From positions 124,001 through 188,000 of the forward strand of contig NZ_NEFD01000001.1 in assembly GCF_002252155.1 (NCBI RefSeq): a DNA stretch of 64,000 bases. Direction: 5' to 3'. The notes under the pieces were generated by a model that was not told the DNA's origin, made no database searches, and was given only the letters and a program-made list of their open reading frames with translations. A program made the position numbers and the translations under genes. The stretch comes from Wohlfahrtiimonas sp. G9077 (GTDB lineage: Bacteria > Pseudomonadota > Gammaproteobacteria > Cardiobacteriales > Wohlfahrtiimonadaceae). Positions 42,105-52,040 of the stretch are shown here, piece after piece (positions within the stretch are counted from its first letter, which is position 1; each line of letters starts with the position of its first letter).

Positions 42105-43016
42105 ATGCATAATAAAATCACACAAATAAAAATGGCGCTCAACGCCATCATTCTGGGTAAAGAAGCTCAGGTCACATTAAGTTTGGCCTGTCTTTTTGCA
42201 AAGGGGCATCTACTTTTAGAAGATTTGCCTGGTATGGGCAAAACAACGTTGGCCCATAGCTTAGCGAAAGTGTTGGGCTTGTCCTATCAGCGCTTACAAT
42301 TTACCTCTGACTTATTGCCGGGGGACATCATTGGTGGGGAGATCTTTGATCCTGCGACGCAAGCCTTTCGCTTGCATCATGGCCCGATTTTCACAGAATT
42401 ATTGCTCGCCGATGAGATCAATCGCACCACGCCAAAGAGCCAAAGCGCATTGTTAGAGGCGATGGAGGAGCGGCAAGTCTCCATTGGGCGTAAAAGTTAT
42501 CGCCTACCGGAACACTTTTTTGTGATCGCCACCCAAAATCCCAATACAGCCGGCAGTGGTACCTATCCATTGCCCGATTCGCAAATGGATCGCTTTTTAA
42601 TGACATTGTCGCTGGGTTATCCCACTTTAGAAGCAGAGCGACGCATTTTAAAAGGTGACACGCACCGCGGCAAAGTGGCCGCCTTGCCAACGCTATTGAC
42701 GCGTGAAGGGCTGAGCCTCATTCAAAAGCAAGTGTTGGCCGTTTCAGCATCCGATGCATTGTTAGATTATATTTTGCGCTTGGTGTTTGCCACCCGAACA
42801 GAGGCGCGCTTTGCCGTTGGCATTTCACCGCGTGGGAGCACAGCTTTATTGAGGGCGGCGCAAGCCTATGCATTGGTCAATGGGCGTGATTATGTGGTGC
42901 CAGAGGATGTCAAAGCCGTTTTACCCAGCGTCTTTGAACATCGTTTACGTCACAGCGGGCACAATAGCCAAGATGCCGTTCAGTGGCTGCTTGATCACAT
43001 TCCGACGTTGGTATAA
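42105..43016 (+). CDS. MoxR-family AAA+ ATPase
   Basis: This 303-residue AAA+ chaperone has Walker A EDLPGMGKTTLAHS (about residues 37-50), Walker B LLLADEINRTTPKSQSALLEAMEE and sensor ATQNPNTAGSGTYPLPDSQMDRF. The family assists maturation of protein complexes. Here it heads a three-gene unit with a DUF58 protein and a TgpA-type transglutaminase, a widespread conserved trio. Its stop and the next ATG are two bases apart. Confidence 0.94.
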   Translation: MHNKITQIKMALNAIILGKEAQVTLSLACLFAKGHLLLEDLPGMGKTTLAHSLAKVLGLSYQRLQFTSDLLPGDIIGGEIFDPATQAFRLHHGPIFTELLLADEINRTTPKSQSALLEAMEERQVSIGRKSYRLPEHFFVIATQNPNTAGSGTYPLPDSQMDRFLMTLSLGYPTLEAERRILKGDTHRGKVAALPTLLTREGLSLIQKQVLAVSASDALLDYILRLVFATRTEARFAVGISPRGSTALLRAAQAYALVNGRDYVVPEDVKAVLPSVFEHRLRHSGHNSQDAVQWLLDHIPTLV

Positions 43017-43018
43017 TC

Positions 43019-43906
43019 ATGCAGATGGTCAATCGCCGCACCCTCTATATTTTGCCCACGCGCTTTGGGCTCATTTATCTGCTGTTGTGCGGCGTACTTT
43101 TGGTGATGGCCATCAACTTTGACAATGCCTTGGTGTATGTGCTCTGTTTTTGGCTCTTTTCGCTCTTTGTGGCGGCCATGGTGCTCACTTGGCGCAATTT
43201 GGATCAACTGAAAATCTCTGTCGGGCGCGTAGAGCCTGTTTTTGCTGGGCAAACGGCCATTTTTCCGGTGGTTGTTGCGGCGTTTGATCGTCTGCATCCG
43301 GCCATTACAGTGAGTGCTTTGACATCGAGCGTACGCATCGATTGCCCAAAGGATGAGCGCATCACAGCGCCTCTTTTGCGTGAGGATTGCACGCGTGGAC
43401 GGATCATTTTACCGAAAGTGACCCTATCCACCACGTATCCTTTAGGGCTCTTTCGTGCATGGACGCAGATTGCATGCTCAGCTCACACGTTGTGTTACCC
43501 CAAACCCATTGAAACCGCTTTACCAATGGTGGATGCGGCATTGGGGATGGATCAAAATAGAGCATTAGAGGGCAATGCTTTGCGTGGCGTTGATCAATTT
43601 GCGGCGCTTGAGTCCTATCAAATGGGTGATCCCTTGTCGCGCATTGATTGGCGCGCGTATGCAAAAGGTCAGGGCGTTTGGGTGAAGCATTTTACGGATC
43701 CACTCTCCTCAGAACTTTGGCTCAGTGATGCCGATTTTATGGGGACAATGGAACAGAAATTATCTTATTTATGCCATCTTGTGTTGCGTTTGACGGAAAA
43801 CGGGCAGCGATTTGGGTTAAAGCTTGGCGCTGTGATCATTGAGCCGAATACCGGGGATGATCATCGCGCGCGCTGTTTAGAAGCATTGGCATTGTATCGA
43901 CGATAG
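43019..43906 (+). CDS. DUF58-domain protein
   Basis: The 295-residue protein has two closely placed membrane helices at the N-terminus (FGLIYLLLCGVLLVMAINFD and VYVLCFWLFSLFVAAMVLTW), followed by a beta-rich region. The DUF58 hallmark GDPLSRIDWRAYAKGQGVWVKHF lies near residue 203. DUF58 proteins accompany MoxR ATPases and transglutaminases. The function is not settled, but it may link the ATPase to its periplasmic partner. The TgpA gene begins seven bases later. Confidence 0.92.
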   Translation: MQMVNRRTLYILPTRFGLIYLLLCGVLLVMAINFDNALVYVLCFWLFSLFVAAMVLTWRNLDQLKISVGRVEPVFAGQTAIFPVVVAAFDRLHPAITVSALTSSVRIDCPKDERITAPLLREDCTRGRIILPKVTLSTTYPLGLFRAWTQIACSAHTLCYPKPIETALPMVDAALGMDQNRALEGNALRGVDQFAALESYQMGDPLSRIDWRAYAKGQGVWVKHFTDPLSSELWLSDADFMGTMEQKLSYLCHLVLRLTENGQRFGLKLGAVIIEPNTGDDHRARCLEALALYRR

Positions 43907-43913
43907 AGGCAGC

Positions 43914-45923
43914 ATGAAGATGGATCTCCCCCGCAGTTCAGTGCTTTGGTTTGGCGCGGCGTTTGTGTTAACGCTGCTGCCGCAATTGTGGCTCTTTTTA
44001 CCCATTTGGGTGGCGCTCATGTTTGTGGGTTGCTTTGTGTGGCGCCTGCGCATTTATCGCATGAAGATGGGCTTTCCCTCAAGCATTGTTAAAGTTGGGA
44101 TGATTGGCGCAGTGGTGGGAATTTTATCTGCCACACAGGGTAATTTTCTTAATACAACCGGATGCAGCATCTTATTGATGGCAATCTATGCCCTTAAGTT
44201 TGTGGAAGCAAAAACGGTGCGCGATGGTTACATTTTGAGCGCCGTGGGTTTGGTGGGGTTGTCGACTCTTTATTTATTTGATCGCAGCATCGGGATGTTT
44301 CTCTATTCGGTGTTGATTTTTGCACTGATCATGACAGGCATGCTCAGTTTGCAACAAGTGGGTTATGGCCGTGTTAATCATCGTGCCCAATTTGTCACAG
44401 CGTTACAGTTAATGGCGATCTCCTTGCCATTGATGATTGTGCTGTTTTTGATCTTCCCGCGCTTTCCATCTCTATTGCCAGGGCGCGGACAAATGACTGA
44501 AGTGGCCAAAACTGGCGTTTCAAACAGCATGACGCCCGGCAGCATTGCCGAACTTGCCAGCAGTGATCAACACATGTTTTGGGCAGAGTTTGAGCACGCT
44601 GTGCCGCCCATTGGCGCGCTCTATTGGCGAAGCTTAACTTTGGATCATTTTGATGGCAAAACATGGCATGCAACCAATGCAGCACGCGCATTGCCAGAGG
44701 CGAGTTATCGTCTGCCAAAGGCCACAAAAGGGCAGAATTATCAAGTCATCATGGCGCCCACTCAGCAGCATTATCTGGCCACTTTAGATCTTACGGTGAT
44801 GGATCCTGATCCCGGTATTGTCCCGATGCCTGATTTTAGTCATCAAACCCAAATCGACATTGAGCGCAATCTGCAATACAGCGGCACTTATTATGCCAAT
44901 GCTCAGTTGCAAAATGGGCACAATGTGACAGAGATCCAAAAAGCAGGGTACACACAATTGACGCTTGATAATCCATATACGGCAGCGTTGGCCGATCGTT
45001 TATGGTTAGAGAGTCAAAACCCAACGCAATATGTGCAAAAGATTTTGCAACATTTTCGTCAGGACTATGTGTATACCTTAACGCCCGGCTTGCTCACCAG
45101 TGACAATCCCATTGATGAGTTTATGTTTGACACCAAAGCTGGCTTTTGTGAGCATTATGCGGGAGCCACAGCATGGATGCTGCGCCGTGTGGGCATTCCA
45201 AGTCGTGTGGTGGTGGGTTACTTAGGCGGTGATATTAAAGCTGCCGAGCGCCGCGTTGCCGTCAGAGGGCAAGAAGCCCATGCATGGGTGGAATATTGGG
45301 ATCAAAATCAGTGGGTGCGCCTTGATCCCACAGCGGCTGTGGCACCTAATCGCATGGTGCTTGGCATCAATGATCTATTGCAACAGTTGACGGGGGAAAC
45401 ATCATTCAATGGTGCGGATCAAAGTTGGCTAGACACTTTAAAAAATTGGCAAGAGGATTTGGATTATCGCTGGACTCGATTTGTGCTTGGTTATCAAAAT
45501 CATGGCCAGCAATCGCTATTGGCTGCGCTTTTTAATCTTCAAGGCGTCTCCACAGGTTTATTATTAAAACTGACGTTTGTGGGCGTGATGTTGATTTTGG
45601 GGCTCTTGGTGCTGTGGGTGATGAAGCCGTGGCGTCTTTTAAAACGCACAGTCAGCGATGAATATCAGCGATTATTAATGTTGAGCAATGGGCGATTTAG
45701 GCTCAATTTACCAGAAGGCACGTCGATCGATGAGCTCAAACAAGCGTTGATGCCTTATCTTTCGGGCGAGGAGCAAAAAAGTTTAGAAAAGATGCAACAA
45801 ATGATGGTGAGCTATTTTTATGCGCCGCATAAAGGTGTACAATCAACCGCTTTGGTGAAGAAAACGATTTTAGCCATGCAGAAAATTGTGAAGGGTAACA
45901 ATGGCACACGACGAAATGGATGA
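43914..45923 (+). CDS. tgpA: Membrane-bound transglutaminase, TgpA-like (DUF3488)
   Basis: The 669-residue protein has an N-terminal membrane region of six or so helices (DUF3488), a periplasmic transglutaminase-like domain and a C-terminal helix (about residues 548-568), followed by a cytoplasmic tail (DUF4129-like). The catalytic triad is visible: Cys in AGFCEHYAGATAW (about residue 411), His in GQEAHAWVEYW and Asp in WVRLDPTAAVAP. TgpA of Pseudomonas is essential and periplasmic. It ends overlapping slyX by 23 bases. Confidence 0.92.
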   Translation: MKMDLPRSSVLWFGAAFVLTLLPQLWLFLPIWVALMFVGCFVWRLRIYRMKMGFPSSIVKVGMIGAVVGILSATQGNFLNTTGCSILLMAIYALKFVEAKTVRDGYILSAVGLVGLSTLYLFDRSIGMFLYSVLIFALIMTGMLSLQQVGYGRVNHRAQFVTALQLMAISLPLMIVLFLIFPRFPSLLPGRGQMTEVAKTGVSNSMTPGSIAELASSDQHMFWAEFEHAVPPIGALYWRSLTLDHFDGKTWHATNAARALPEASYRLPKATKGQNYQVIMAPTQQHYLATLDLTVMDPDPGIVPMPDFSHQTQIDIERNLQYSGTYYANAQLQNGHNVTEIQKAGYTQLTLDNPYTAALADRLWLESQNPTQYVQKILQHFRQDYVYTLTPGLLTSDNPIDEFMFDTKAGFCEHYAGATAWMLRRVGIPSRVVVGYLGGDIKAAERRVAVRGQEAHAWVEYWDQNQWVRLDPTAAVAPNRMVLGINDLLQQLTGETSFNGADQSWLDTLKNWQEDLDYRWTRFVLGYQNHGQQSLLAALFNLQGVSTGLLLKLTFVGVMLILGLLVLWVMKPWRLLKRTVSDEYQRLLMLSNGRFRLNLPEGTSIDELKQALMPYLSGEEQKSLEKMQQMMVSYFYAPHKGVQSTALVKKTILAMQKIVKGNNGTRRNG

Positions 45924-46125
45924 CTTACGCGCCCGCGTAGATGAGTTAGAGCAGCGCGAGGCGTTTCACGAACTCACGATTGAGACATTGAATCAATGTC
46001 TGATTGACCAACAGCGTCAAATCGAAGATTTGCACAATCAGTTGGTCAAATTATCTTCTAAATTAGCAGAGAAGACAGAAGACTCACAGATTTCGCTTTT
46101 AAATGAGCGTCCCCCACATTATTAA
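45901..46125 (+). CDS. slyX: SlyX-family protein
   Basis: This 74-residue coiled-coil protein of the SlyX family has MDDLRARVDELEQREAFHELTI, then LNQCLIDQQRQIEDLHNQLVKL and the family C-terminus ending ERPPHY. The function is unknown. ATG 45901 lies within the end of tgpA. A CCCCC/GGGGG inverted repeat overlaps its last codons (46111-46130) but lacks a T run. Confidence 0.88.
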   Translation: MAHDEMDDLRARVDELEQREAFHELTIETLNQCLIDQQRQIEDLHNQLVKLSSKLAEKTEDSQISLLNERPPHY

Positions 46126-46273
46126 GGGGGCACCGCCCATTCTGGCCGTTTGCGACTGTGAATAAAAAGTATATAATGAACAACTCGTTTTAAAATTTTT
46201 TAAAGACTGTGAACAGACGTTTAGAGTTTTTAAAAAGTGTTGTTAGGTGTGTTTTAAATTTAAGAGGTAATTT

Positions 46274-49200
46274 ATGGAAGTTTCTAGACGACAGTTTTTC
46301 AAACTGTCCGCTGGAGCTGTCGGAGGAACTGGTTTGGCGTTAATGGGTATGGCGCCAAGCATAGCTCACGCGGAAGTTCGCCAGTATAAATTATTGCGCG
46401 CAAAAGAAGTGCGCAATACATGTACATACTGTTCGGTAGGGTGCGGATTGTTGATGTATAGTTTAGGTGATGGCGCTTATAATGCGAAAGCAAGCTTGAT
46501 CCATGTGGAAGGGGATCCGGATCATCCAGTGAGCCGCGGGGCATTATGTCCTAAGGGAGCGGGTTTACTAGATTACGTGAAAAGCCCGAACCGCTTGAAG
46601 TATCCTGAAGTTCGTCGTCCGAATTCTGATAAGTGGGAGCGCATCAGTTGGGATCAGGCGTACAAAGAGATCGCCGCACACATTAAAGAAGACCGTGATG
46701 CCAATATGGTGGTGCACAACGAACAAGGCGTGCGTGTCAACCGTTGGACAACTGCGGGCTTTTTAGCAGCGTCAGGTGCGAGTAACGAAGCCGGTCATTT
46801 GACGGGTAAGTTTGTTCGTTCACTTGGAATGGTGGCCATAGATAATCAGGCTCGGGTCTGACATGGACCTACGGTAGCAAGTCTTGCTCCATCATTCGGC
46901 CGCGGGGCCATGACCAACCACTGGGTTGACATCAGAAATGCCGACGTTGTAATTGTAATGGGTGGGAATGCCGCAGAAGCGCATCCTGTTGGTTTTCGTT
47001 GGGTTGTAGAAGCAAAACAAAGACGTGGTGCCACATTTGTGGTGGTTGATCCTCGTTTTAACCGCTCTGCATCCGTTGCTGATTTTTATGCACCGATTCG
47101 TTCAGGGACAGACATTGCGTTCCTAGGTGGTGTGATCAATTGGCTCATCGCAAATGGCAAAATAAACTGGGATTATGTAAAAAATTACACCAATGCGACG
47201 TTTATTGTCCATGATGACTTTGATTTCAATGAGGGATTATTCTCTGGTTGGGATGAAGAGAAAAACGCGTACACAGATAAATCCTCTTGGAACTACAAGA
47301 TGGATGAAAATGGCGATGCCGTTGTCGATCCGACAATGGAGGATCCGCGCTGTGTGTTTAATATGATGAAAAAACATTATGCATCATATACACCTGAGTT
47401 GGTGAGCACCATCACAGGGACGCCGGTTGAAGAATTTTTAAAAGTTTGTGAAATTTTAGGCACGTGTTCTGCACACAATAAAGTGGCGACATTCTTGTAC
47501 GCACTTGGTTGGACGCAACATACGATTGGTTCGCAAAACATTCGCACCATGGCGATGATCCAATTATTATTGGGTAACATCGGTATGCCAGGGGGCGGTG
47601 TGAACGCACTGCGTGGTCACTCGAACATTCAAGGTTTGACGGATTTAGGTTTGTTGTCAACGAACTTGCCAGGCTATATGCCATTGCCAAGTGAAAAACA
47701 GACAACGATTGACACCTATTTGTCACAAGTGACGCCAAAAGCAACACGACCTGATCAGTTCAACTATTGGGGCAACACGCCGAAGTTCTTCGTCAGTATG
47801 ATGAAAACATTTTGGGGTGATAAAGCCACCAAAGAGAACGGCTGGGGCTTTGATTGGTTGCCTAAATGGGATCAAATGTACGATGTATTGCGCGTATTTG
47901 AGTTGATGAAACAAGGGAAAATGAATGGCTATTTCTGCCAAGGCTTTAACCCTGTGGCATCATTCCCAAATAAGAACAAAACCATCGCAGCCTTATCTAA
48001 ATTGAAATATTTAGTGGTGATGGATCCATTGGTGACAGAAACCTCCACTTTCTGGAAAAACTATGGCGAGTCAAACGATGTGGATCCAAGTCAAATTGGC
48101 ACTACAGTTTATCGTTTACCCACCACATGTTTTGCGGAAGAAGATGGTGCGGTTGTGAACTCCGGTCGCTGGTTACAGTGGCACTGGAAAGCAGCCGATG
48201 CACCGGGAGAAGCATTGCCAGATGCGAATATTTTGTCAGGCATTTTATATGAAGTGCGCCGACTCTATAAAGAGCATGGTGGTGTGAACCCTGAACCATT
48301 GATGAATATTTCTTGGAAATATGACATTCCAACTGCGCCTCATCCTGATGAATTGGCCAAAGAGCTCAATGGTTATGCATTGGCAGACATCAAAGATGCC
48401 GATGGCAATGTGATTTTGAAAAAAGGTCAATTGTTATCAAGTTTTGCGCAATTGCGTGATGATGGGACAACCGCATCAGGCTGCTGGATTTACGCAGGAT
48501 CATGGACAGAAGCGGGCAACCAAATGGCCAACCGTGACAACAGCGATCCATCGGGCTTAGGTAATACTTTAGGTTGGGCGTGGGCATGGCCTGCAAACCG
48601 CCGCATTATCTATAACCGTGCATCGGCTGACCGTGATGGTAAGGCGTGGGATAAAGAGCGTGCGCTCATTTTCTGGAATGGTAAAAAATGGACCGGTTAC
48701 GATGTCCCTGACTTCAAAGCAGATGAGCCACCTGGCAGTGCGATGAATCCATACATCATGAACCCTGAAGGTGTGAGCCGTTTATATGCGATCGATAAGA
48801 TGGCAGAAGGCCCATTCCCAGCCCATTATGAACCCATGGAATCGCCAATTGGTGTGAACTTAATGTATCCAAAAGTACTGAACAACCCTGCGGTGCGCAT
48901 CTTTGAAGATGACCGTAAAGAGTTAGGTACCATGGAAGAGTATCCATACGTGGGTACCACATACCGTTTGACGGAGCATTTCCACTATTGGACAAAACAT
49001 GCATTATTGAATGCGATTGCGCAGCCTGAACAATTCATTGAGATGGGTGAAGCATTAGCAGCCGAGAAAGGCATTGCCAATGGTGATTGGGTGAAAGTCT
49101 GGTCTAAGCGTGGCTTCATTAAAGCGGTTGCGGTTGTGACTAAACGCATTAAGCCATTAGATGTGAATGGTAAACGCATTCATCACATCGGCATTCCGAT

Positions 49201-49339
49201 TCACTGGGGTTATGAAGGTTTAACCAAACAAGGCTTTATCGCCAATACGTTGACGCCTTCGGTGGGTGATGCGAATACGCAAACACCTGAGTTTAAAACA
49301 TTCCTAGTGAATATTGAGAAAGCAGAGGGAGGTCGATAA
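46274..49339 (+). CDS. fdnG: Formate dehydrogenase-N alpha subunit, selenocysteine-containing
   Basis: This periplasmic catalytic subunit oxidises formate using bis-MGD molybdenum or tungsten and a 4Fe-4S cluster. An in-frame TGA at 46859-46861 is codon 196 (context NQAR-V[16 protein letters not shown]) and matches the conserved Sec position, so the gene is read through to give 1021 residues rather than being a broken gene. The Tat signal is [11 protein letters not shown] and the cluster motif is [13 protein letters not shown], with ALCPKGAG later. A SECIS hairpin follows the TGA at once. It overlaps fdnH by one base. SelA, SelB and tRNA-Sec must lie outside the window. Confidence 0.97.
46859..46890 (+). 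promoter_or_regulatory. UGA codon with bacterial SECIS hairpin
   Basis: Starting 11 bases after the UGA, GG-U-AGCAA-GUC-UUGCU-CC (46873-46890) forms a hairpin with a single bulged U and a loop containing GU. E. coli fdhF has the same design (GG-U-UGCA-GGUC-UGCA-CC), which SelB recognises. This supports selenocysteine insertion rather than termination. Confidence 0.92.
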
Positions 49340-50277
49340 TGTCTTTGCAGTCATTAGATATTAAGCGTTTATCCGCGACGTCCACCACGCCACCTCAAGC
49401 GCGTACACATGTGACAGAGGTGACGAAAGTCATCGATGTCTCATCGTGTATTGGTTGTAAAGCGTGTCAGGTTGCTTGTTCTGAATGGAACGATATTCGT
49501 GATAAAGTCGGTACATGTGATGGTACGTACAACAACCCACATGATTTATCCGCAGAAAGCTGGACAGTGATGCGCTTTGCAGAAGCTGAACCCGATGAAG
49601 CCGGTAAATTAGAGTGGCTCATCCGTAAAGATGGCTGTATGCACTGTGAAGATCCAGGCTGTTTAAAAGCCTGTCCTTCACCGGGCGCGATTGTGCAGTA
49701 CGAAAATGGGATCGTTGATTTCCATGAAGAGAACTGTATTGGTTGTGGCTACTGCATTACAGGTTGTCCATTTAATATTCCGCGCATCAGTAAGAAAGAC
49801 AATAAAGCATACAAATGTACGTTGTGTTCTGACCGTGTTGCGGTGGGTCAAGAGCCTGCATGTGTGAAAACATGTCCAACGGGTGCCATTCGTTTTGGTG
49901 AGCGTGATGCCATGCTTCACTTTGCAGAAGATCGTGTGACTGAATTAAAAGGTCGCGGCTTTGAAGATGCTGGCGTTTATAACCCGAAAGGTGTGGGCGG
50001 TACGCACGTTGTGTACGTATTACAGCACGCAGATAAACCACAGTTGTACTCAAACTTGCCAAAAGATCCTAAGATCAGTGGCTGGACTGAGTTGTGGAAA
50101 GGTTTCTTGAAACCTTTATCAACCTTTGGTATTGCCGCTTCCATTTTGTTCGGATTCTTCCATTTCATTACGATTGGCCCGAACGATGCTGACAGTAAAG
50201 ATAAGGATCGCGATGTTTTAGATCCGAAGAAACTGGCCAAAGAAGCGAAAGATATCGAGAAGGAGGACAATGCATGA
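49339..50277 (+). CDS. fdnH: Formate dehydrogenase-N beta (iron-sulfur) subunit
   Basis: This 312-residue electron-transfer subunit has four 4Fe-4S clusters: [16 protein letters not shown] (about residue 38), [18 protein letters not shown] (about 102), [17 protein letters not shown] (about 134) and [20 protein letters not shown] (about 156). A single C-terminal membrane helix ([18 protein letters not shown]) anchors it next to the gamma subunit. It passes electrons from FdnG to the cytochrome b. The ATG overlaps the fdnG stop, and the end overlaps fdnI by four bases. Confidence 0.97.
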   Translation: MSLQSLDIKRLSATSTTPPQARTHVTEVTKVIDVSSCIGCKACQVACSEWNDIRDKVGTCDGTYNNPHDLSAESWTVMRFAEAEPDEAGKLEWLIRKDGCMHCEDPGCLKACPSPGAIVQYENGIVDFHEENCIGCGYCITGCPFNIPRISKKDNKAYKCTLCSDRVAVGQEPACVKTCPTGAIRFGERDAMLHFAEDRVTELKGRGFEDAGVYNPKGVGGTHVVYVLQHADKPQLYSNLPKDPKISGWTELWKGFLKPLSTFGIAASILFGFFHFITIGPNDADSKDKDRDVLDPKKLAKEAKDIEKEDNA

Positions 50278-50939
50278 AACAAGAAAATCGTTTAATTCAA
50301 CGTTATTCCGCCTCTGAGCGAATTAACCACTGGATCGTAGCGTTTAGCTTTATTGTGTTGGCTCTTTCAGGTTTAGCGCTCTTTTATCCATCATTCTCAT
50401 GGTTTGGCCAAGTGTTTGGTACGTTGCAAACGGCGCGCATTGTGCATCCGTTTGTGGGCATCATCATGTTCGTGGGCTTTATGATTCAGTTCGTGCGTTA
50501 TGCGCCACATAACATTCCAAACATGGAAGATGTGCGCTGGGCATTGTCTGTGAAAAAAGTAATCATGGGCGAAGAAGTGGGCGATGTGGGTAAATACAAC
50601 GCCGGTCAAAAAGGGATGTTCTGGGCGATGACAGGCTGTTTGTTTGTGATGCTTGTCACAGGCATCATGATGTGGCAAAGTCCGTTCTTTTTTGCCGATC
50701 ATTTCTCCATTGAGCTTCGTCGCATTGCCATTTTGTTGCATGCTTGGGCGGCTTTAATCTTGATTGCGTGCATCATCGTTCACGTTTATGCTGCAATCTG
50801 GATTCGTGGCACCATCCGTGCGATGACAGAAGGCGTTGTGTCCGAAAAATGGGCTCACAGCCACCATCCTGCATGGTATCGTGAAATCATGAAAAATGAG
50901 AAAATTGTTGAAGATTCTGAGAAAAAAGAGTCTAAATAA
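50274..50939 (+). CDS. fdnI: Formate dehydrogenase-N gamma (cytochrome b556) subunit
   Basis: This 221-residue membrane cytochrome with four helices delivers electrons to quinone. Haem-ligand histidines are placed as in Fdn[18 protein letters not shown] in helix 1, [15 protein letters not shown] in helix 2, and [21 protein letters not shown] in helix 4. The C-terminus is cytoplasmic and charged ([13 protein letters not shown]). It overlaps fdnH by four bases, and a terminator-like hairpin separates it from fdhE. Confidence 0.96.
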   Translation: MKQENRLIQRYSASERINHWIVAFSFIVLALSGLALFYPSFSWFGQVFGTLQTARIVHPFVGIIMFVGFMIQFVRYAPHNIPNMEDVRWALSVKKVIMGEEVGDVGKYNAGQKGMFWAMTGCLFVMLVTGIMMWQSPFFFADHFSIELRRIAILLHAWAALILIACIIVHVYAAIWIRGTIRAMTEGVVSEKWAHSHHPAWYREIMKNEKIVEDSEKKESK

Positions 50940-50960
50940 CAGTGAATCATAATGTTTAAA

Positions 50961-50994
50961 AATAGGCGCAAGAAATTGCGCTTATTCTTTTTAT
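50961..50994 (+). terminator. Hairpin between fdnI and fdhE
   Basis: AATAGGCGCAA-GAAA-TTGCGCTTATT is followed by CTTTTTAT, a good terminator only 10 bases before the fdhE start. It probably attenuates rather than isolates fdhE, lowering the maturation factor relative to the enzyme. Confidence 0.75.
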
Positions 50995-51004
50995 AGGGAA
51001 AGAA

Positions 51005-51880
51005 ATGAGTCAGTTTACACCGGAAAATAATGTATTAGTGGGCACGATTCCAGACATCAAACCCATTTTATTGCCAGAGGGCAATCCCTTCACATCACGC
51101 GTGATGCAATTTGAGAAGATGGAGATCAGTGCGCCTGAATCATTGCACAGCACCATCAATTTTTGGATTCATTTAACAGAAGCGGCGAAAAATGCATATG
51201 CAGATTTAGAGATGAATGCACCTGTTTTAAATGCACAGACTCCATTCTTAAAAGATGCTGAATTATTGCCATATTTCCCCAATGTGTTTAAACACATTGT
51301 GGCGGCATTGAATGCAAAAAAACTCTCTACTGAGGTCAAAGCGGTTTTAACGGCGATGGCAGATTTATCAGATGAAACATTAATTTCATATGCCAAAACT
51401 TTGCTTGGCCAAAGCAGCGATGAGATTGCCAAAGAGTATTTACCATTTTTATCCATTGCCTTAAAAGCGGTGTATGTGAAAAGTGCAACGTTGGCCACCT
51501 TACCAAAGTTAGAAGTGGAGCAAGGCTTCCATGATTGCCCAATGTGTGGTGATGCACCAATTGCCAGTGTGTTAGACCCAATGGACAATGGTTTGCGTTA
51601 TTTGGTGTGCAACAACTGTGAAACGAAATGGCATAAAGTGCGTTCAACGTGTCACAGTTGCCCAAATACAGGGAAAATTGAATTATTGTCTTTAGAAGGG
51701 CAAGAGTCCCCCATGAAGGCTGAAAGCTGCCCTGAGTGTCATGCTTACATTAAACATTTAGATCGCACAAAAAATCCAATGCTTGATGTGTATGTGGAAG
51801 ATCTCGCAACGCTCGCGCTAGACTTTACCTTAGCTGAAGAGAATCAGCAGCGTTTGTCCATGAATTTGTATTTGCGCTGA
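51005..51880 (+). CDS. fdhE: Formate dehydrogenase accessory protein FdhE
   Basis: FdhE is a cytoplasmic rubredoxin-like protein required to mature Tat-dependent formate dehydrogenases. The 291-residue protein has an N-terminal helical domain and, from about residue 177, four CxxC pairs typical of FdhE: CPMCGDAPIAS, CNNCETKW, CHSCPNTGKI and CPECHAYIKH. A GGGAAAG site precedes ATG 51005. Its placement after fdnGHI completes a self-contained enzyme-plus-chaperone locus. Confidence 0.95.
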   Translation: MSQFTPENNVLVGTIPDIKPILLPEGNPFTSRVMQFEKMEISAPESLHSTINFWIHLTEAAKNAYADLEMNAPVLNAQTPFLKDAELLPYFPNVFKHIVAALNAKKLSTEVKAVLTAMADLSDETLISYAKTLLGQSSDEIAKEYLPFLSIALKAVYVKSATLATLPKLEVEQGFHDCPMCGDAPIASVLDPMDNGLRYLVCNNCETKWHKVRSTCHSCPNTGKIELLSLEGQESPMKAESCPECHAYIKHLDRTKNPMLDVYVEDLATLALDFTLAEENQQRLSMNLYLR

Positions 51881-51898
51881 ATCAGTTTTCTTTGAATT

Positions 51899-51921
51899 AA
51901 CCACCGAAAGGTGGTTTTTTT
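51899..51921 (+). terminator. Rho-independent terminator after fdhE
   Basis: AACCACC-GAAA-GGTGGTT with a GNRA-type loop is followed by a run of T, ending the formate dehydrogenase transcript. Confidence 0.9.
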
Positions 51922-52040
51922 ATGACATGAGTCTTTATTTTTTGAATATCCTGCTGTTATCAATAACATTAATGATATTATATTTAGTATAAAGTTTTAT
52001 TTAATTAATATTAATGTCCTTAATAATATAGGAGATAATC

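Noticed and set aside
46111-46130. slyX terminator made of CCCCC/GGGGG
   Set aside because: The stem is short, the loop is ten bases, and there is no T run on either strand.
46274-46861. fdnG as a broken or truncated gene ended by TGA
   Set aside because: The reading frame continues without change beyond the TGA, the context is the conserved selenocysteine site, and a SECIS hairpin follows.
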